This document shows, one piece after another, positions 1 through 8,166 of a stretch of DNA of 64,000 bases. Source of the DNA: Marinobacter salsuginis (GTDB taxonomy: Bacteria > Pseudomonadota > Gammaproteobacteria > Pseudomonadales > Oleiphilaceae); contig NZ_BGZH01000001.1 in the NCBI RefSeq assembly GCF_009617755.1, positions 1,240,001 through 1,304,000 on the forward strand. Direction: 5' to 3'. Each line of letters begins with the position of its first letter. Position 1 is the first letter of the stretch. Position numbers and translations under genes: made by a program. A model generated the notes under the pieces. That model saw nothing but the letters and a program-made list of their open reading frames with translations, ran no database searches and was not told where the DNA came from.

Positions 1-1575
1 ATAGACAGTGGTGCCAGGCTGAACACTGATGGTGTGCTTGATGGGGTTCCACTGATCGGCGCCGACATCCAGAATGGACCACATGCCATGCAGGTGCATG
101 GGATGCGTCATCATGGTTTCGTTCACAAACTTAAAGCGGACACGTTCGCCATATTGCAGGCGGATCGGGTCAGCGTCCTCGTATTTCACGCCGTTGATGC
201 TCCAGGTGTAACGCTCCATGTTGCCGGTGAGCTTCAGCTCGATCTCGCGGGTGGGTTCACGGTCCTCATAAAGGGGGTTCTGTGCCCTGAGATCGGCGTA
301 GGACAGAAACTTTCCGCCATTGGCGGCGACGGGGACAATCCCACTGCCTTCGGCGTAGAAAGGATCGCTGGCACCTTTGCTGGACATCATCATGCCGCTG
401 TGATCCATGCCCGCCATGTTTGAATGATCCATCCCCGACATCTCAGACTCATTCATACTTCCCATGGCAGAATGGTCCATACCTGCCATATCACCGGAAC
501 CGCTCATATCCATGCTTCCGTGATCCATACCGTGCATGCCGGCCATATCGGCCATGGTCAGCCGAGCCGGCTCGCGCAATTCGGGGACCACACCTTCCAT
601 GCCTTCTTCTGGTGCCAGCGTTGCCCTTGCATAACCCGAACGCCCCATGGATTCAGCAAAGATGGTGTACGCCTGCTCATCGCGGGGACGAACGATGACG
701 TCATAGGTCTCAGCCACGCCGATGCGGAACTCGTCCACATTTACGGGTTGGACATTGTTACCGTCAGCCTGAACCACCGTCATGTTCAGACCCGGGATAC
801 GAATATCGAAGTAGGTCATTGCCGACGAGTTGATAAAGCGCAACCGGATTCTCTCGCCTGGTTCAAAAATGCCCGTCCAGTTCTGGTCAGGACCCTTGCC
901 GTTGATCAACGCGGTAAACCCCTGCAGGTCCTCGACATCCGCCTTCATCATCCGCATATCGCCCCAGGCCATCCGATCCTTCAGGGTATTCATGAAGCCA
1001 TGCTCGGCGGCATCGGAGAAGAACTCGCCAACGGTCTGCTGCTGGCGGTTGTAGTAGTCCGGCATCATCTTCAGGTTGCGCATGATGCGATCCCCGGAGT
1101 GCGGGTGTTTGTCAGTCAGCTGAACCACATATTCGCGGTCATAACGGAACGGCTCGCGGCCTTCCGGTTCGATAACAATGGCACCGTAGGCACCATCCGG
1201 TTCCTGAAAACCGGAGTGGCTGTGAAACCAGTAGGTGCCTGCCTGTTGGATGGGGAACCGGTAGGTAAAGGTTTCACCCGGCTTGATACCCGGGAAACTG
1301 ATGCCGGGCACGCCATCCTGTTGATAGGGCAGGATAAGCCCGTGCCAATGGATGGAGGTCATTTCATCAAGATTGTTGGTGACATTGATGGTCACCTCTT
1401 CGCCCTGCTTGAAGCGCAGAACGGGTCCCGGGGATTCGCCGTTATAGCCAATGCCCTCTTTGACAAAATCGCCGGTATCAATCTGGACCCGGTCCACTGT
1501 CAGGTTGTATTCACCAGCCAGGCCAAACGCCGGCATCAGCAAGGCCGCAAGGCCTGCCAGAAAGGATTTCTTCAT
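1..1575 (-). CDS. copA: CopA-type multicopper oxidase, 3' end off the left edge
   Basis: Periplasmic copper-resistance multicopper oxidase, expected to oxidise Cu(I) or sequester copper. The visible 525 codons start with a Sec-like signal peptide (MKKSFLAGLAALLMPAFGLA), not the twin-arginine type common in CopA. Cupredoxin copper ligands are visible: HWHG at 76-79, HSH at 118-120 and HPMHLHG near 488. The last His-Cys-His cluster must lie beyond the left edge, since CopA is usually about 600 residues. Residues 341-397 form a Met/His-rich stretch with repeated GMDHS-like units, a typical copper-binding insert. The gene lies downstream of the cupredoxin gene on the same strand, 37 bp apart, and probably belongs to its operon. 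The plus-strand open frames here are antisense shadows. The family call is firm. Confidence 0.93.
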   Translation of the reverse strand, partial: MKKSFLAGLAALLMPAFGLAGEYNLTVDRVQIDTGDFVKEGIGYNGESPGPVLRFKQGEEVTINVTNNLDEMTSIHWHGLILPYQQDGVPGISFPGIKPGETFTYRFPIQQAGTYWFHSHSGFQEPDGAYGAIVIEPEGREPFRYDREYVVQLTDKHPHSGDRIMRNLKMMPDYYNRQQQTVGEFFSDAAEHGFMNTLKDRMAWGDMRMMKADVEDLQGFTALINGKGPDQNWTGIFEPGERIRLRFINSSAMTYFDIRIPGLNMTVVQADGNNVQPVNVDEFRIGVAETYDVIVRPRDEQAYTIFAESMGRSGYARATLAPEEGMEGVVPELREPARLTMADMAGMHGMDHGSMDMSGSGDMAGMDHSAMGSMNESEMSGMDHSNMAGMDHSGMMMSSKGASDPFYAEGSGIVPVAANGGKFLSYADLRAQNPLYEDREPTREIELKLTGNMERYTWSINGVKYEDADPIRLQYGERVRFKFVNETMMTHPMHLHGMWSILDVGADQWNPIKHTISVQPGTTVY

Positions 1576-1612
1576 GGTTGACTACTCTCAACTACGTCGT
1601 TGTTTGGAGGGA

Positions 1613-2140
1613 TCAGTTGAAATTCACATCTCCGTACATGCCGGCCTGATAATGCCCGGGCACGTTGCAGGCAAACTCGATATTGCCCTCCTCGGAGAAT
1701 TTCCAGACGATCTCTTTGCTTTCGCCCGGCTCGAGAAGAACGCTGTTGGGATCATCGTGCTTCATGGAGTGGCCGTCACCCATGTCCATTTCCATCATGT
1801 CGTGATTGAGAGTTCCGCCCTGGATCACGCCATGTTCAACCATCATCATCATTTCTTCCTGATGGGCCTCATGCATATCGGGCGTGCCAATGTTGAACTC
1901 GTGAACAAGGTTGCCTTTGTTTTCAATAACAAAACGAACCGTTTCACCGGGAGTAACCTCGATGGACTCGGGCTCGTAATAGTTGTCGTGCATCTCAACG
2001 TTGATCGTTCGGCTGACCTCGGAGGCCTTGCCCGGCTCTCCGCTTCCTCCCCCGTGGCCACCGCTGTGGGCGCCGGCGGCAAAAGCCGTTGCTGAAATGG
2101 TCATGGCTGTGGCGGCAACCAGAAATGCGGATGCGTTCAT
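1613..2140 (-). CDS. Plastocyanin/azurin-like cupredoxin, secreted
   Basis: Small periplasmic blue-copper domain protein of 175 residues, probably a copper carrier or electron-transfer partner of the copper oxidase that follows it. The start is placed at an ATG preceded by AGGAG at good spacing, which gives a clean signal peptide (MNASAFLVAATAMTISATAFA). A longer frame upstream would bury that signal. The mature protein has a Gly/His-rich linker, then a cupredoxin fold with VHEFNIG (His ligand) and a C-terminal CNVPGHYQAGM carrying the Cys, His and Met ligands. Between them is an unusual Met/His-rich insert (HQEEMMMMVEHG and MEMDMGDGHSMKH). It diverges from a two-component system and appears to share its control region. 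Confidence 0.87.
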   Translation of the reverse strand: MNASAFLVAATAMTISATAFAAGAHSGGHGGGSGEPGKASEVSRTINVEMHDNYYEPESIEVTPGETVRFVIENKGNLVHEFNIGTPDMHEAHQEEMMMMVEHGVIQGGTLNHDMMEMDMGDGHSMKHDDPNSVLLEPGESKEIVWKFSEEGNIEFACNVPGHYQAGMYGDVNFN

Positions 2141-2238
2141 CTTGTATACTCCTGTGAATTGGTGAGACTCGAATGAACCATGGTTTGATTCGAAAATTGA
2201 GCAATATCCAGAAACGATGAATACCATCGCGCACAAAC

Positions 2239-2289
2239 CTGAATCCTTTCTGAAAATGACGAATTATTTAGCGTTCAGGCTGGGTTCAG
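2239..2289. promoter_or_regulatory. Two opposed TTCAG-N6-TTCAG response-regulator operators
   Basis: On the plus strand TTCAG occurs at 2274 and 2285 (period 11). On the minus strand TTCAG occurs at 2250-2254 and 2239-2243 (period 11). Tandem half-sites one helical turn apart are typical of OmpR/PmrA-family regulators. The plus pair lies over the expected -35 of a promoter with -10 GATACT at 2300-2305, leading to the regulator gene. The minus pair points at the cupredoxin-copA unit. That the neighbouring regulator binds here is inference. Confidence 0.6.
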
Positions 2290-2340
2290 TTAACACAGGG
2301 ATACTGAGTCGCTGAGATTCACATTCTGAAGGACAGACTT

Positions 2341-3006
2341 ATGCGTTTACTGCTCGTCGAAGATGACCGACTGCTGGCCGACGGTCTGGCCAGCCAACTT
2401 GAAAAGGCGGGTTTCAGTGTGGATTCAACGTTTACTGCCAAAGAAGCCTTGGTGCTGGCAGAGCAGGAGGATTATCGGGCCGTTGTCCTGGATCTGGGCC
2501 TGCCTGACGGCAACGGGCTGGACGTTCTGCGCAAGTGGCGAATGAACAGGGCCAGCTTCCCTGTCCTGATTCTGACTGCCCGAGGCGACTGGCAGGACAA
2601 GGTCAACGGACTAAAAGCCGGCGCCGATGACTACCTGGCCAAACCCTTCCAGACCGAAGAGCTGATTGCACGACTGAACGCCATCATTCGCCGGAGCGAA
2701 GGTCGGGTGCACTCTCTGGTGAAGGCCGGCAATCTCGAGCTGGATGAGAATCGCCAGAGCCTGAAACTGGCCGATGGCACAGAACACAGTCTCACCGGAA
2801 CCGAGTTCCGCTTGTTGCGGTGCCTGATGAGCCGGCCCGGGCACGTGTTCTCGAAAGAGCAACTTATGGAACAGCTCTACAACCTGAACGACAACCCCAG
2901 CGAGAACGTTATTGAAGCCTACATTCGCAGGCTCCGGAAACTGGTAGGCACGGACACCATCTCAACACGGCGTGGCCAGGGGTACCTGTTCAATGACCTG
3001 GTTTAA
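2341..3006 (+). CDS. OmpR/PmrA-family response regulator
   Basis: DNA-binding response regulator of 221 residues. The N-terminal receiver domain has the acidic pocket EDD at 7-9, phospho-acceptor D51 (VVLDLGLPDG), the switch Thr in LTAR and the conserved Lys in AKPF. The C-terminal winged helix (about 125-221) ends in RRGQGYLF, typical of the PmrA/QseB/PhoP group. The sensor kinase gene overlaps its 3' end. Its position opposite copper-handling genes suggests a CopR-like role in metal response. The sequence alone does not say whether the signal is copper, divalent cations or envelope stress. Confidence 0.92.
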   Translation: MRLLLVEDDRLLADGLASQLEKAGFSVDSTFTAKEALVLAEQEDYRAVVLDLGLPDGNGLDVLRKWRMNRASFPVLILTARGDWQDKVNGLKAGADDYLAKPFQTEELIARLNAIIRRSEGRVHSLVKAGNLELDENRQSLKLADGTEHSLTGTEFRLLRCLMSRPGHVFSKEQLMEQLYNLNDNPSENVIEAYIRRLRKLVGTDTISTRRGQGYLFNDLV

Positions 3007-4348
3007 AAAACCGGCATCCGTCAAGGGAACCCTGCTGGCACTGCTGCTGCCGGCCGGCATTCTTCTGATGGCTCTCGCATGGTTGGTGCACGGGCTGCTG
3101 CTTGACCGCATGTCCCGCCAATTCGTTGAAACCCGCCTGAAAGACGAAGTCGCTTTTCTCGAACATCAGATTCGCGATTCCAGTGGTCGGCTGGACACTT
3201 TACAGACCGGTGATTATTTCCAGGAAGTTTTTCACCACGCATTTGCGATCCATTCCGATACCCGAACCATTATCTCCCCGGAAACCTGGGCCCCACTTTT
3301 AATGCCGCTTGTAGAGTCCAGTCAGGAGGGTACGCTGCGGGTCAGTGGCGCCCAGATTGAGGAGGCGCCCTCGGATATCCTTGCTTACCGGAAGTCCTTT
3401 CGCGTGAACGACCAGCCCATCGTGGTGATCGTTTCTGAAGACCTTGGTGCCTTGAGCCGCAGCCAGGCCGAGCTTCATGCATGGACAGCCGTTGTTTCCC
3501 TGCTCCTGATCCTGCTGCTGGTTGGCGCACTCTGGCTGGGCATCAACCTGTCCATGCGGCCCGTCGTGAGCCTCAAGGCGGCGTTGAGGCGGCTGCAGGA
3601 TGGCGAGATATCACGGATTGATGTGAAAGCGCCCGAGGAGTTCCAGCCCCTGGTACTGCAGCTAAACCAATTGCTCGACTCATTGGATCAGCGGCTGGAG
3701 CGCTCCCGGGACGCACTGGCCAACCTATCCCACAGCGTAAAAACGCCCATCGCTGCCGTTCGCCAGATTCTGGAAGATACGGACCGACCTCTGGCCAACG
3801 ATCTCAGACAACAGATGGCGGGTCGGCTCGACGATATCGACAGACAACTGGAAGCAGAAATGCGACGCAGCCGCTTCGCCGGTCCACAGGTGGGCAAAAG
3901 CGCCTATCCCCTGAAGCAGGCCCGGGACCTTCTGTGGATGCTCGGCCGGCTTTACCCCTCAAAATCCTTCGAAATGTCGACCGTCCTGACGGAAGAAAGA
4001 CGCTGGCCCATTGAGGAACACGACCTGAACGAGGTGCTGGGCAACCTTCTGGACAACGCCGGGAAGTGGTCCACCAGATTCGTGGAGCTTGGCCTGTACG
4101 AGGACCGGCAGGAATTTACCATCACCGTCGAAGACGACGGCCCCGGAATTCCTCCGGACGCGCTGGACACCCTGGGCACCCGCGGTCTGCGTCTGGACGA
4201 ACAAACGCCGGGGCACGGACTGGGGCTTGCCATCGTGCGGGAGATTACAGAGCGCTATGGTGGTACCCTGAATTTCAGCGCCGACTCGATCGGAGGCCTC
4301 AAGGCCACGGTGCATTTTCCGGGTACAACCGGGGGGACCCCTCAGTGA
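2993..4348 (+). CDS. Two-component sensor histidine kinase
   Basis: Inner-membrane kinase partner of the preceding regulator. The ATG chosen overlaps the regulator stop by 14 bp and follows AGGGG; a GTG 21 bp upstream is possible but has no better ribosome site. The 451-residue protein has a membrane segment at about 11-34, a periplasmic sensor of about 125 residues, a second membrane segment at about 164-185, a HAMP-like linker, an H-box with H247 (LANLSHSVKTP), an N-box (NEVLGNLLDNAGKW), a G1 box (DDGPGIP) and a G2 box (GHGLGLAIV). The PhoQ-like layout lacks obvious His/Met metal ligands in the sensor domain. Its stop overlaps the start of the next gene. Confidence 0.92.
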   Translation: MTWFKKPASVKGTLLALLLPAGILLMALAWLVHGLLLDRMSRQFVETRLKDEVAFLEHQIRDSSGRLDTLQTGDYFQEVFHHAFAIHSDTRTIISPETWAPLLMPLVESSQEGTLRVSGAQIEEAPSDILAYRKSFRVNDQPIVVIVSEDLGALSRSQAELHAWTAVVSLLLILLLVGALWLGINLSMRPVVSLKAALRRLQDGEISRIDVKAPEEFQPLVLQLNQLLDSLDQRLERSRDALANLSHSVKTPIAAVRQILEDTDRPLANDLRQQMAGRLDDIDRQLEAEMRRSRFAGPQVGKSAYPLKQARDLLWMLGRLYPSKSFEMSTVLTEERRWPIEEHDLNEVLGNLLDNAGKWSTRFVELGLYEDRQEFTITVEDDGPGIPPDALDTLGTRGLRLDEQTPGHGLGLAIVREITERYGGTLNFSADSIGGLKATVHFPGTTGGTPQ

Positions 4349-4803
4349 AAATTGGCGAACTCGCAAAGACAACAGCCATTCCTGTTGAGACCATCCGCTA
4401 CTACGAAAAGATCGGCCTGCTGCCGGAACCGGACAGGGACAGCAGCGGCTACCGCTCCTACCGCAATGCCCACCTGGACCGCCTCCTCTTTATCAAACGC
4501 TGTCGCAATCTCGATATGGCGCAGGACGAGATTCGTGAGCTGATCGGGTTGGCCGAGCAACCGGAGGCAGACTGCAGCGATGTAGACGCCCTGCTTGCGC
4601 GCCATTTGACTCACGTGCGTGAACGCTTGAGAGAACTGGCGAGCCTTGAAGAGACCCTCGTGCGGCTTCAGAAGGCCTGTACGGATGGCAGAACAGTCCG
4701 GGAGTGCGGCATTCTTGGAGAACTGAATTCCGAACTCGGTGCATTGGAGCCAGAAGATCGCCACAACCACGTGCCCGGCACCCATGGCCCCGGCCAAAAA
4801 TGA
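4345..4803 (+). CDS. cadR: CadR/PbrR-type MerR-family metal regulator
   Basis: A MerR-type repressor-activator of 152 residues with an N-terminal winged helix (MKIGELAKTTAIPVETIRYYE), a long dimerisation helix and a metal-binding C-terminus. Cysteines are placed as in Cd(II)/Pb(II) sensors: one at the start of the dimerisation helix (EADCSDVDAL), one in QKACTDG and one in ECGILGEL. The start is a GTG overlapping the kinase stop (GTGA), so it may be co-transcribed with the two-component system. A classic MerR-type promoter lies just downstream, before the efflux gene. The group assignment is strong; Cd/Pb/Zn preference is inference. Confidence 0.88.
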   Translation: MKIGELAKTTAIPVETIRYYEKIGLLPEPDRDSSGYRSYRNAHLDRLLFIKRCRNLDMAQDEIRELIGLAEQPEADCSDVDALLARHLTHVRERLRELASLEETLVRLQKACTDGRTVRECGILGELNSELGALEPEDRHNHVPGTHGPGQK

Positions 4804-4831
4804 CCGGTGTGAAAAATTTCGGCGACAACTG

Positions 4832-4862
4832 TTGACCCTGTAGCAACTACAGGGTTTTCAAT
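4832..4862 (+). promoter_or_regulatory. MerR-type promoter with CadR-like operator
   Basis: -35 TTGACC at 4832-4837 and -10 TTCAAT at 4857-4862 are separated by 19 bp, the over-long spacer that MerR-family activators untwist. The spacer holds a perfect 9-3-9 inverted repeat, ACCCTGTAG-CAA-CTACAGGGT, at 4835-4855. The promoter points at the CDF gene, 28 bp downstream. Confidence 0.85.
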
Positions 4863-4890
4863 AGGGGGGATCTGGACGAAGGAGGTCTTT

Positions 4891-5544
4891 ATGGCGTGCA
4901 GTTGTTCTGCCCCAGAACCCAAATCCCCGGCCCCGGGCTTTCGCAAAGCGTTATGGATTGCCTTGTGGGTGAACCTGGCCATGTTCGCCGTGGAGGGCAT
5001 GGCCAGTCTTTCCTCGGGCTCTGTTTCGCTAATGGCGGATGCCATCGATTTCTTTGGAGACAGCGCCAACTATATTCTTTCCCTCACCGTACTGTCCATG
5101 GGTATGCTCTGGCGCGGACGAGCAGCCATGGTGAAGGGGATTACCATGGCCGTGTTCGGCCTTGTGGTCTGGGCCAGGGCAGTCTGGGTGGTGCAGGCTG
5201 GCATAACGCCAGAGCCGTTGACCATGGGGGCGGTAGGTCTGCTGGCACTTGCCGCAAACGTGAGCGTGGCAGCAATACTGTTCAAATTCCGTGAAGGCGA
5301 CTCCGACATGCGCTCGGTCTGGCTGTGCAGCCGGAACGATGCCATCAGCAACATCGCCGTTATGGTAGCCGCCCTGGGTGTGTTCGGTACCGGAACCGCC
5401 TGGCCCGACCTGGTCGTTGCCGCGATCATGGGTACGCTGGCGATAACAGCCGGCATCAGTGTGGTGCGCCACGCCCGTAGCGACATCGCGGAAGCCAAGG
5501 CCTGCTCTGTTGAGCCGGCAGCGGCAGGCTCTAGCAACCGTTAG
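4891..5544 (+). CDS. Cation diffusion facilitator-like transporter
   Basis: Predicted inner-membrane heavy-metal efflux protein of 217 residues, about six membrane segments and no cytoplasmic CDF tail. The motifs LMADAIDFFGDSANY (second helix) and SRNDAISNIAVM (fifth helix) are the paired Asp-containing metal sites of the CDF superfamily, with Asp in place of the usual His of ZitB-type proteins. The N-terminus MACSCS is cysteine-rich. An excellent ribosome site (AAGGAGGT) precedes the ATG. It is driven by the CadR-like promoter, so it is probably the metal-export output of that regulator. The stop overlaps that of the convergent AEC gene. Confidence 0.85.
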   Translation: MACSCSAPEPKSPAPGFRKALWIALWVNLAMFAVEGMASLSSGSVSLMADAIDFFGDSANYILSLTVLSMGMLWRGRAAMVKGITMAVFGLVVWARAVWVVQAGITPEPLTMGAVGLLALAANVSVAAILFKFREGDSDMRSVWLCSRNDAISNIAVMVAALGVFGTGTAWPDLVVAAIMGTLAITAGISVVRHARSDIAEAKACSVEPAAAGSSNR

Positions 5545-6458
5545 AACGCCAGCGAAATCATCACCGGAATGAACGCCAGGGCAAACAGCGTGGTAAGCAG
5601 GACGGTACCCGCTGCCTGCCTTGGCGAGGTATCCAGCAACGTGGCAATAACCACGGTGTTGGCGGCAATCGGGGTGATCGATATCAGGAACATGGCCTTG
5701 TGAACGGCCGGCTCGTAAATGCCCAGAACCGCGGAATCCACCCACCAGAACACGATAGCCACCAGGGGCCAGATCACAAACTTGCCGAAGAACGCCAGTG
5801 CCGTGAAACGGACATTGCCCGCCAGGCCGCGAAAGCTGGTGATGCTCATGCCGATGATCATCATGCCCAGAATGCTGTAGGCGCCGCGCAGGTTATCGAA
5901 CAGCGGCACGAAGATATCCGGAATACCAACACCGGCCAGGTTCAGGGCGACGGCCGCCAGGAAGGCGTATACCGACGGCAGTTTCAACACCCGCCAGAGC
6001 GCATCCTTGATGCTGTAGCGTCCTCTCGCCGCCAGATAGAAGCCCACCGAGTTCTCGAACAGCGTGGTGCCCAGCATGCACACGATATAGAGCCCGAGCC
6101 CCTCTTCGCCAAACAGCAACAAGGCCACCGGCACGCCGAAGTACCCGGTGTTGCCGGACCCCACACACAGGGGAATGATGTTGGCACTGCCATCATCAAG
6201 CACCCGCCTGGCCAGCTTTAATTGCACAACGCCCAGAACAGAAGAAATCCCGAATACCAGAAACGGCAGCAGGATGACCTCGGGAGAAAGCGGAGCGGCC
6301 ATAACCCCTGAAAACACCACAGATGGTGTCACGATATAGAGCATTATGCCGGCAATATGACGACCACTGGCCTCAAGGTAACGACCGGCGACCCAGCCCA
6401 GGGCGACCGTCACATAGAGCGGAATAAGCTTGAAGAAAAGGGCAAAGGCTGCGGCCAT
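5541..6458 (-). CDS. AEC-family (auxin efflux carrier-like) transporter
   Basis: Inner-membrane carrier of 305 residues with about ten hydrophobic segments. The AEC family includes bacterial malate/malonate permeases. The pattern is ALGWVAGRYLE near the N-terminus, a PLCVGSGNTGYFGVPV centre with the discontinuous-helix Gly/Asn/Pro motif, and ISITPIAANTVVIATLL near the C-terminus. The start is an ATG with GGAG upstream; a frame 12 codons longer lacks a better site. It converges with the CDF gene. The substrate cannot be read from sequence. Confidence 0.87.
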   Translation of the reverse strand: MAAAFALFFKLIPLYVTVALGWVAGRYLEASGRHIAGIMLYIVTPSVVFSGVMAAPLSPEVILLPFLVFGISSVLGVVQLKLARRVLDDGSANIIPLCVGSGNTGYFGVPVALLLFGEEGLGLYIVCMLGTTLFENSVGFYLAARGRYSIKDALWRVLKLPSVYAFLAAVALNLAGVGIPDIFVPLFDNLRGAYSILGMMIIGMSITSFRGLAGNVRFTALAFFGKFVIWPLVAIVFWWVDSAVLGIYEPAVHKAMFLISITPIAANTVVIATLLDTSPRQAAGTVLLTTLFALAFIPVMISLAF

Positions 6459-6558
6459 CGGGACTCCGTGAGGAAAGGGGGTAACTTCCAGCAACAGGTG
6501 CCGGAGTCTATCACTGAATGTTCGTCAGATCGCGATATCGACTCAGTGAAAAAGCCTT

Positions 6559-6574
6559 AATGATTTAAGTCATT
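6559..6574. promoter_or_regulatory. FNR-like imperfect palindrome upstream of a Crp/Fnr gene
   Basis: AATGATTTAAGTCATT is a near-perfect dyad (14 of 16 positions symmetric). Its core ATGAT-TTAA-GTCAT matches 7 of 10 positions of the FNR/DNR consensus TTGAT-N4-ATCAA. It lies 59 bp upstream of the Crp/Fnr-family start. It may be an autoregulatory site; this is inference. Confidence 0.4.
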
Positions 6575-6632
6575 TCAAAAGATGCTTCTCTGATACCATA
6601 ATTCATCGAACACTCGTAACAGGGTCAACGCC

Positions 6633-7340
6633 ATGAACAGCATCTTCAGGCCAGACGTTTCCTCCGCCCCCTGCATGTTGGGAGAAAACAACCCCGATAT
6701 TATCCAGCAGGATGCCGCACCTGAGTCGGCCGCCTTGCTGAATGGTCTAAGCCGGGTCTTTGGTATTCGCCTGGCGGGTCACGAGAATGATCCGGACGCA
6801 CGGTTTCTGGCAGACCTCGCGCGACTTTTCCATCTTTGTCGGGTTGATTCTGAGACCGCTCTGGAAAAACACGATAAACCCTGGGCAAACGTGTATCTGG
6901 TTCAGTACGGCATACTACGGCTGTTCCGGGAAGCACCCAGTGGCAAGGTGTCCGTGCACCATTTCTTTTCTGAAGGCGATATGGTCTGGCCGGTTTTTGG
7001 CCGTAGCCGAACCGTCAGAAATACCCTCTGCCTGACTTCAGTAACGCCGGTAACAGCCTGGGTTGCCGACTTCGCTGCCTTCCGGTCTGCAATCCAGTCT
7101 CACGGTGAGGGACTCTGGCCCCAGTTCGCCCTTGCCCTGACGGAAGAAATTGCCGAGCTGACCAGCATGAGAGAGTTCCGCAAGCACACCATGCCGGCAA
7201 GAGAACGATACAAGTTACTGCTTGAGGAATACCCGGAGCTGGTTAAACGGGTACCGGATAATCAACTGGCATCATGGCTCGGCGTCGTGCCAGCGACCTT
7301 TTCCCGGCTGAAAACCGCGAGTGCAAAAAGCAGGCCCTGA
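6633..7340 (+). CDS. Crp/Fnr-family transcriptional regulator
   Basis: Regulator of 235 residues. A cyclic-nucleotide-binding-like beta-roll (about 75-160: VYLVQYGILRLF, HHFFSEGDMVWP) is followed by a helix-turn-helix at about 208-228 (DNQLASWLGVVPATFSRLK). It lacks the N-terminal Cys cluster of FNR/ANR, so it is not an Fe-S oxygen sensor. Its recognition helix (PATFSR) differs from the E-SR type that reads TTGAT, so its targets are probably not the FNR boxes elsewhere in the window. It stands alone, with divergent AEC and convergent wrbA neighbours. Family assignment is good, function unknown. Confidence 0.82.
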   Translation: MNSIFRPDVSSAPCMLGENNPDIIQQDAAPESAALLNGLSRVFGIRLAGHENDPDARFLADLARLFHLCRVDSETALEKHDKPWANVYLVQYGILRLFREAPSGKVSVHHFFSEGDMVWPVFGRSRTVRNTLCLTSVTPVTAWVADFAAFRSAIQSHGEGLWPQFALALTEEIAELTSMREFRKHTMPARERYKLLLEEYPELVKRVPDNQLASWLGVVPATFSRLKTASAKSRP

Positions 7341-7366
7341 GGCGAGAGGCCAACCAGGCACAACAT

Positions 7367-7398
7367 AAAAAAGGGCAGCATGCTCTCGCCTGCTGCCC
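7367..7398 (-). terminator. Rho-independent terminator of wrbA
   Basis: Read on the minus strand, an 8-bp stem (GGGCAGCA/TGCTGCCC) with a 10-nt loop is followed by six T. On the plus strand no T-run follows, so it serves wrbA. Confidence 0.8.
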
Positions 7399-7433
7399 TG
7401 GAAAACGCTCAACGCTTTGGTAATGCTTCAGAT

Positions 7434-8033
7434 TCAGCCGTGCAGTTTTACCGCCAGCTCGGCCACATGCTTGCCCTGGAAGCGGGCGATGGCCAATTCT
7501 TTCTCACTCGGCTGCCGTGAGCCGTCGCCCCCGGCGATGGTTGACGCCCCGTAAGGCGTTCCGCCATTCACTTCCGAGATGTCGAAAAACTCAGGGATAC
7601 CATAGCCCAAGGGGACGATCACCATGCCGTGATGGGCCAGGGTGGTCCAGAATGAGCTGATGGTGTGCTCCTGCCCACCACCGGTGCCTGTAGAGGTAAA
7701 CACGCTCGCCACCTTGCCGTGGAGTTTGCCCTCAGCCCACAGCCCACCGGTCTGATCGAGGAACGTCCGCATTTGACCGGCCATGTTGCCGAACCGGGTC
7801 GGTGTGCCAAAAATCACCGCGTCGTATTCGGCCAGTTCTTTCGGGTCGGCTACGGGAGCTTGCTGGTCAGCCTTACCGCCAGCGCCCAGGAACGCCTGAT
7901 CAGACATGGTTTCCGGCACCCGCTTAATCGTAACTTCGGCGCCATCAACCTCTTTGGCACCTTCGGCAATGGTATTTGCCATCGTCTCGATGTGGCCGTA
8001 CATGGAGTAATAAAGAACAAGTACTTTTGCCAT
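7434..8033 (-). CDS. wrbA: NAD(P)H:quinone oxidoreductase WrbA
   Basis: FMN-dependent flavodoxin-like quinone reductase of 199 residues, full length for WrbA. It has the flavodoxin phosphate loop [12 protein letters not shown] at the N-terminus, the family signatures [11 protein letters not shown] and [11 protein letters not shown], and the C-terminal [15 protein letters not shown]. It makes two-electron reductions of quinones, a cytosolic oxidative-stress defence. A strong AAGGAGGT precedes the ATG. It diverges from the hemolysin III homologue across a region with two palindromes. Confidence 0.96.
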   Translation of the reverse strand: MAKVLVLYYSMYGHIETMANTIAEGAKEVDGAEVTIKRVPETMSDQAFLGAGGKADQQAPVADPKELAEYDAVIFGTPTRFGNMAGQMRTFLDQTGGLWAEGKLHGKVASVFTSTGTGGGQEHTISSFWTTLAHHGMVIVPLGYGIPEFFDISEVNGGTPYGASTIAGGDGSRQPSEKELAIARFQGKHVAELAVKLHG

Positions 8034-8118
8034 CTGAAAAACCTCCTTTGTCCGAAATCTGTTATACGCATGCTAACCAGCGGTGGACTCGAGAGAAATC
8101 GGAACTTTTCCGACAGGT

Positions 8119-8137
8119 TGTTCAGTTTTTCTGAACA
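8119..8137. promoter_or_regulatory. Inverted repeat TGTTCAG-N5-CTGAACA
   Basis: Perfect 7-bp arms around TTTTT, in the divergent wrbA/hemolysin III region, 86 bp from the wrbA start and 63 bp from the other. It could be an operator or a short hairpin. No regulator is assigned. Confidence 0.35.
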
Positions 8138-8166
8138 GCTTCACAAGATGGTCACCATCAGCCATT

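Noticed and set aside
34..1581. Long plus-strand open frames opposite copA
   Set aside because: They are antisense shadows. The minus strand encodes an unmistakable multicopper oxidase with signal peptide and copper ligands.
2197..2210. FNR-like TTGAGCAATATCCA upstream of the cupredoxin gene
   Set aside because: One half-site mismatch and no -10 element at the expected distance on either strand; the response-regulator repeats explain the region better.
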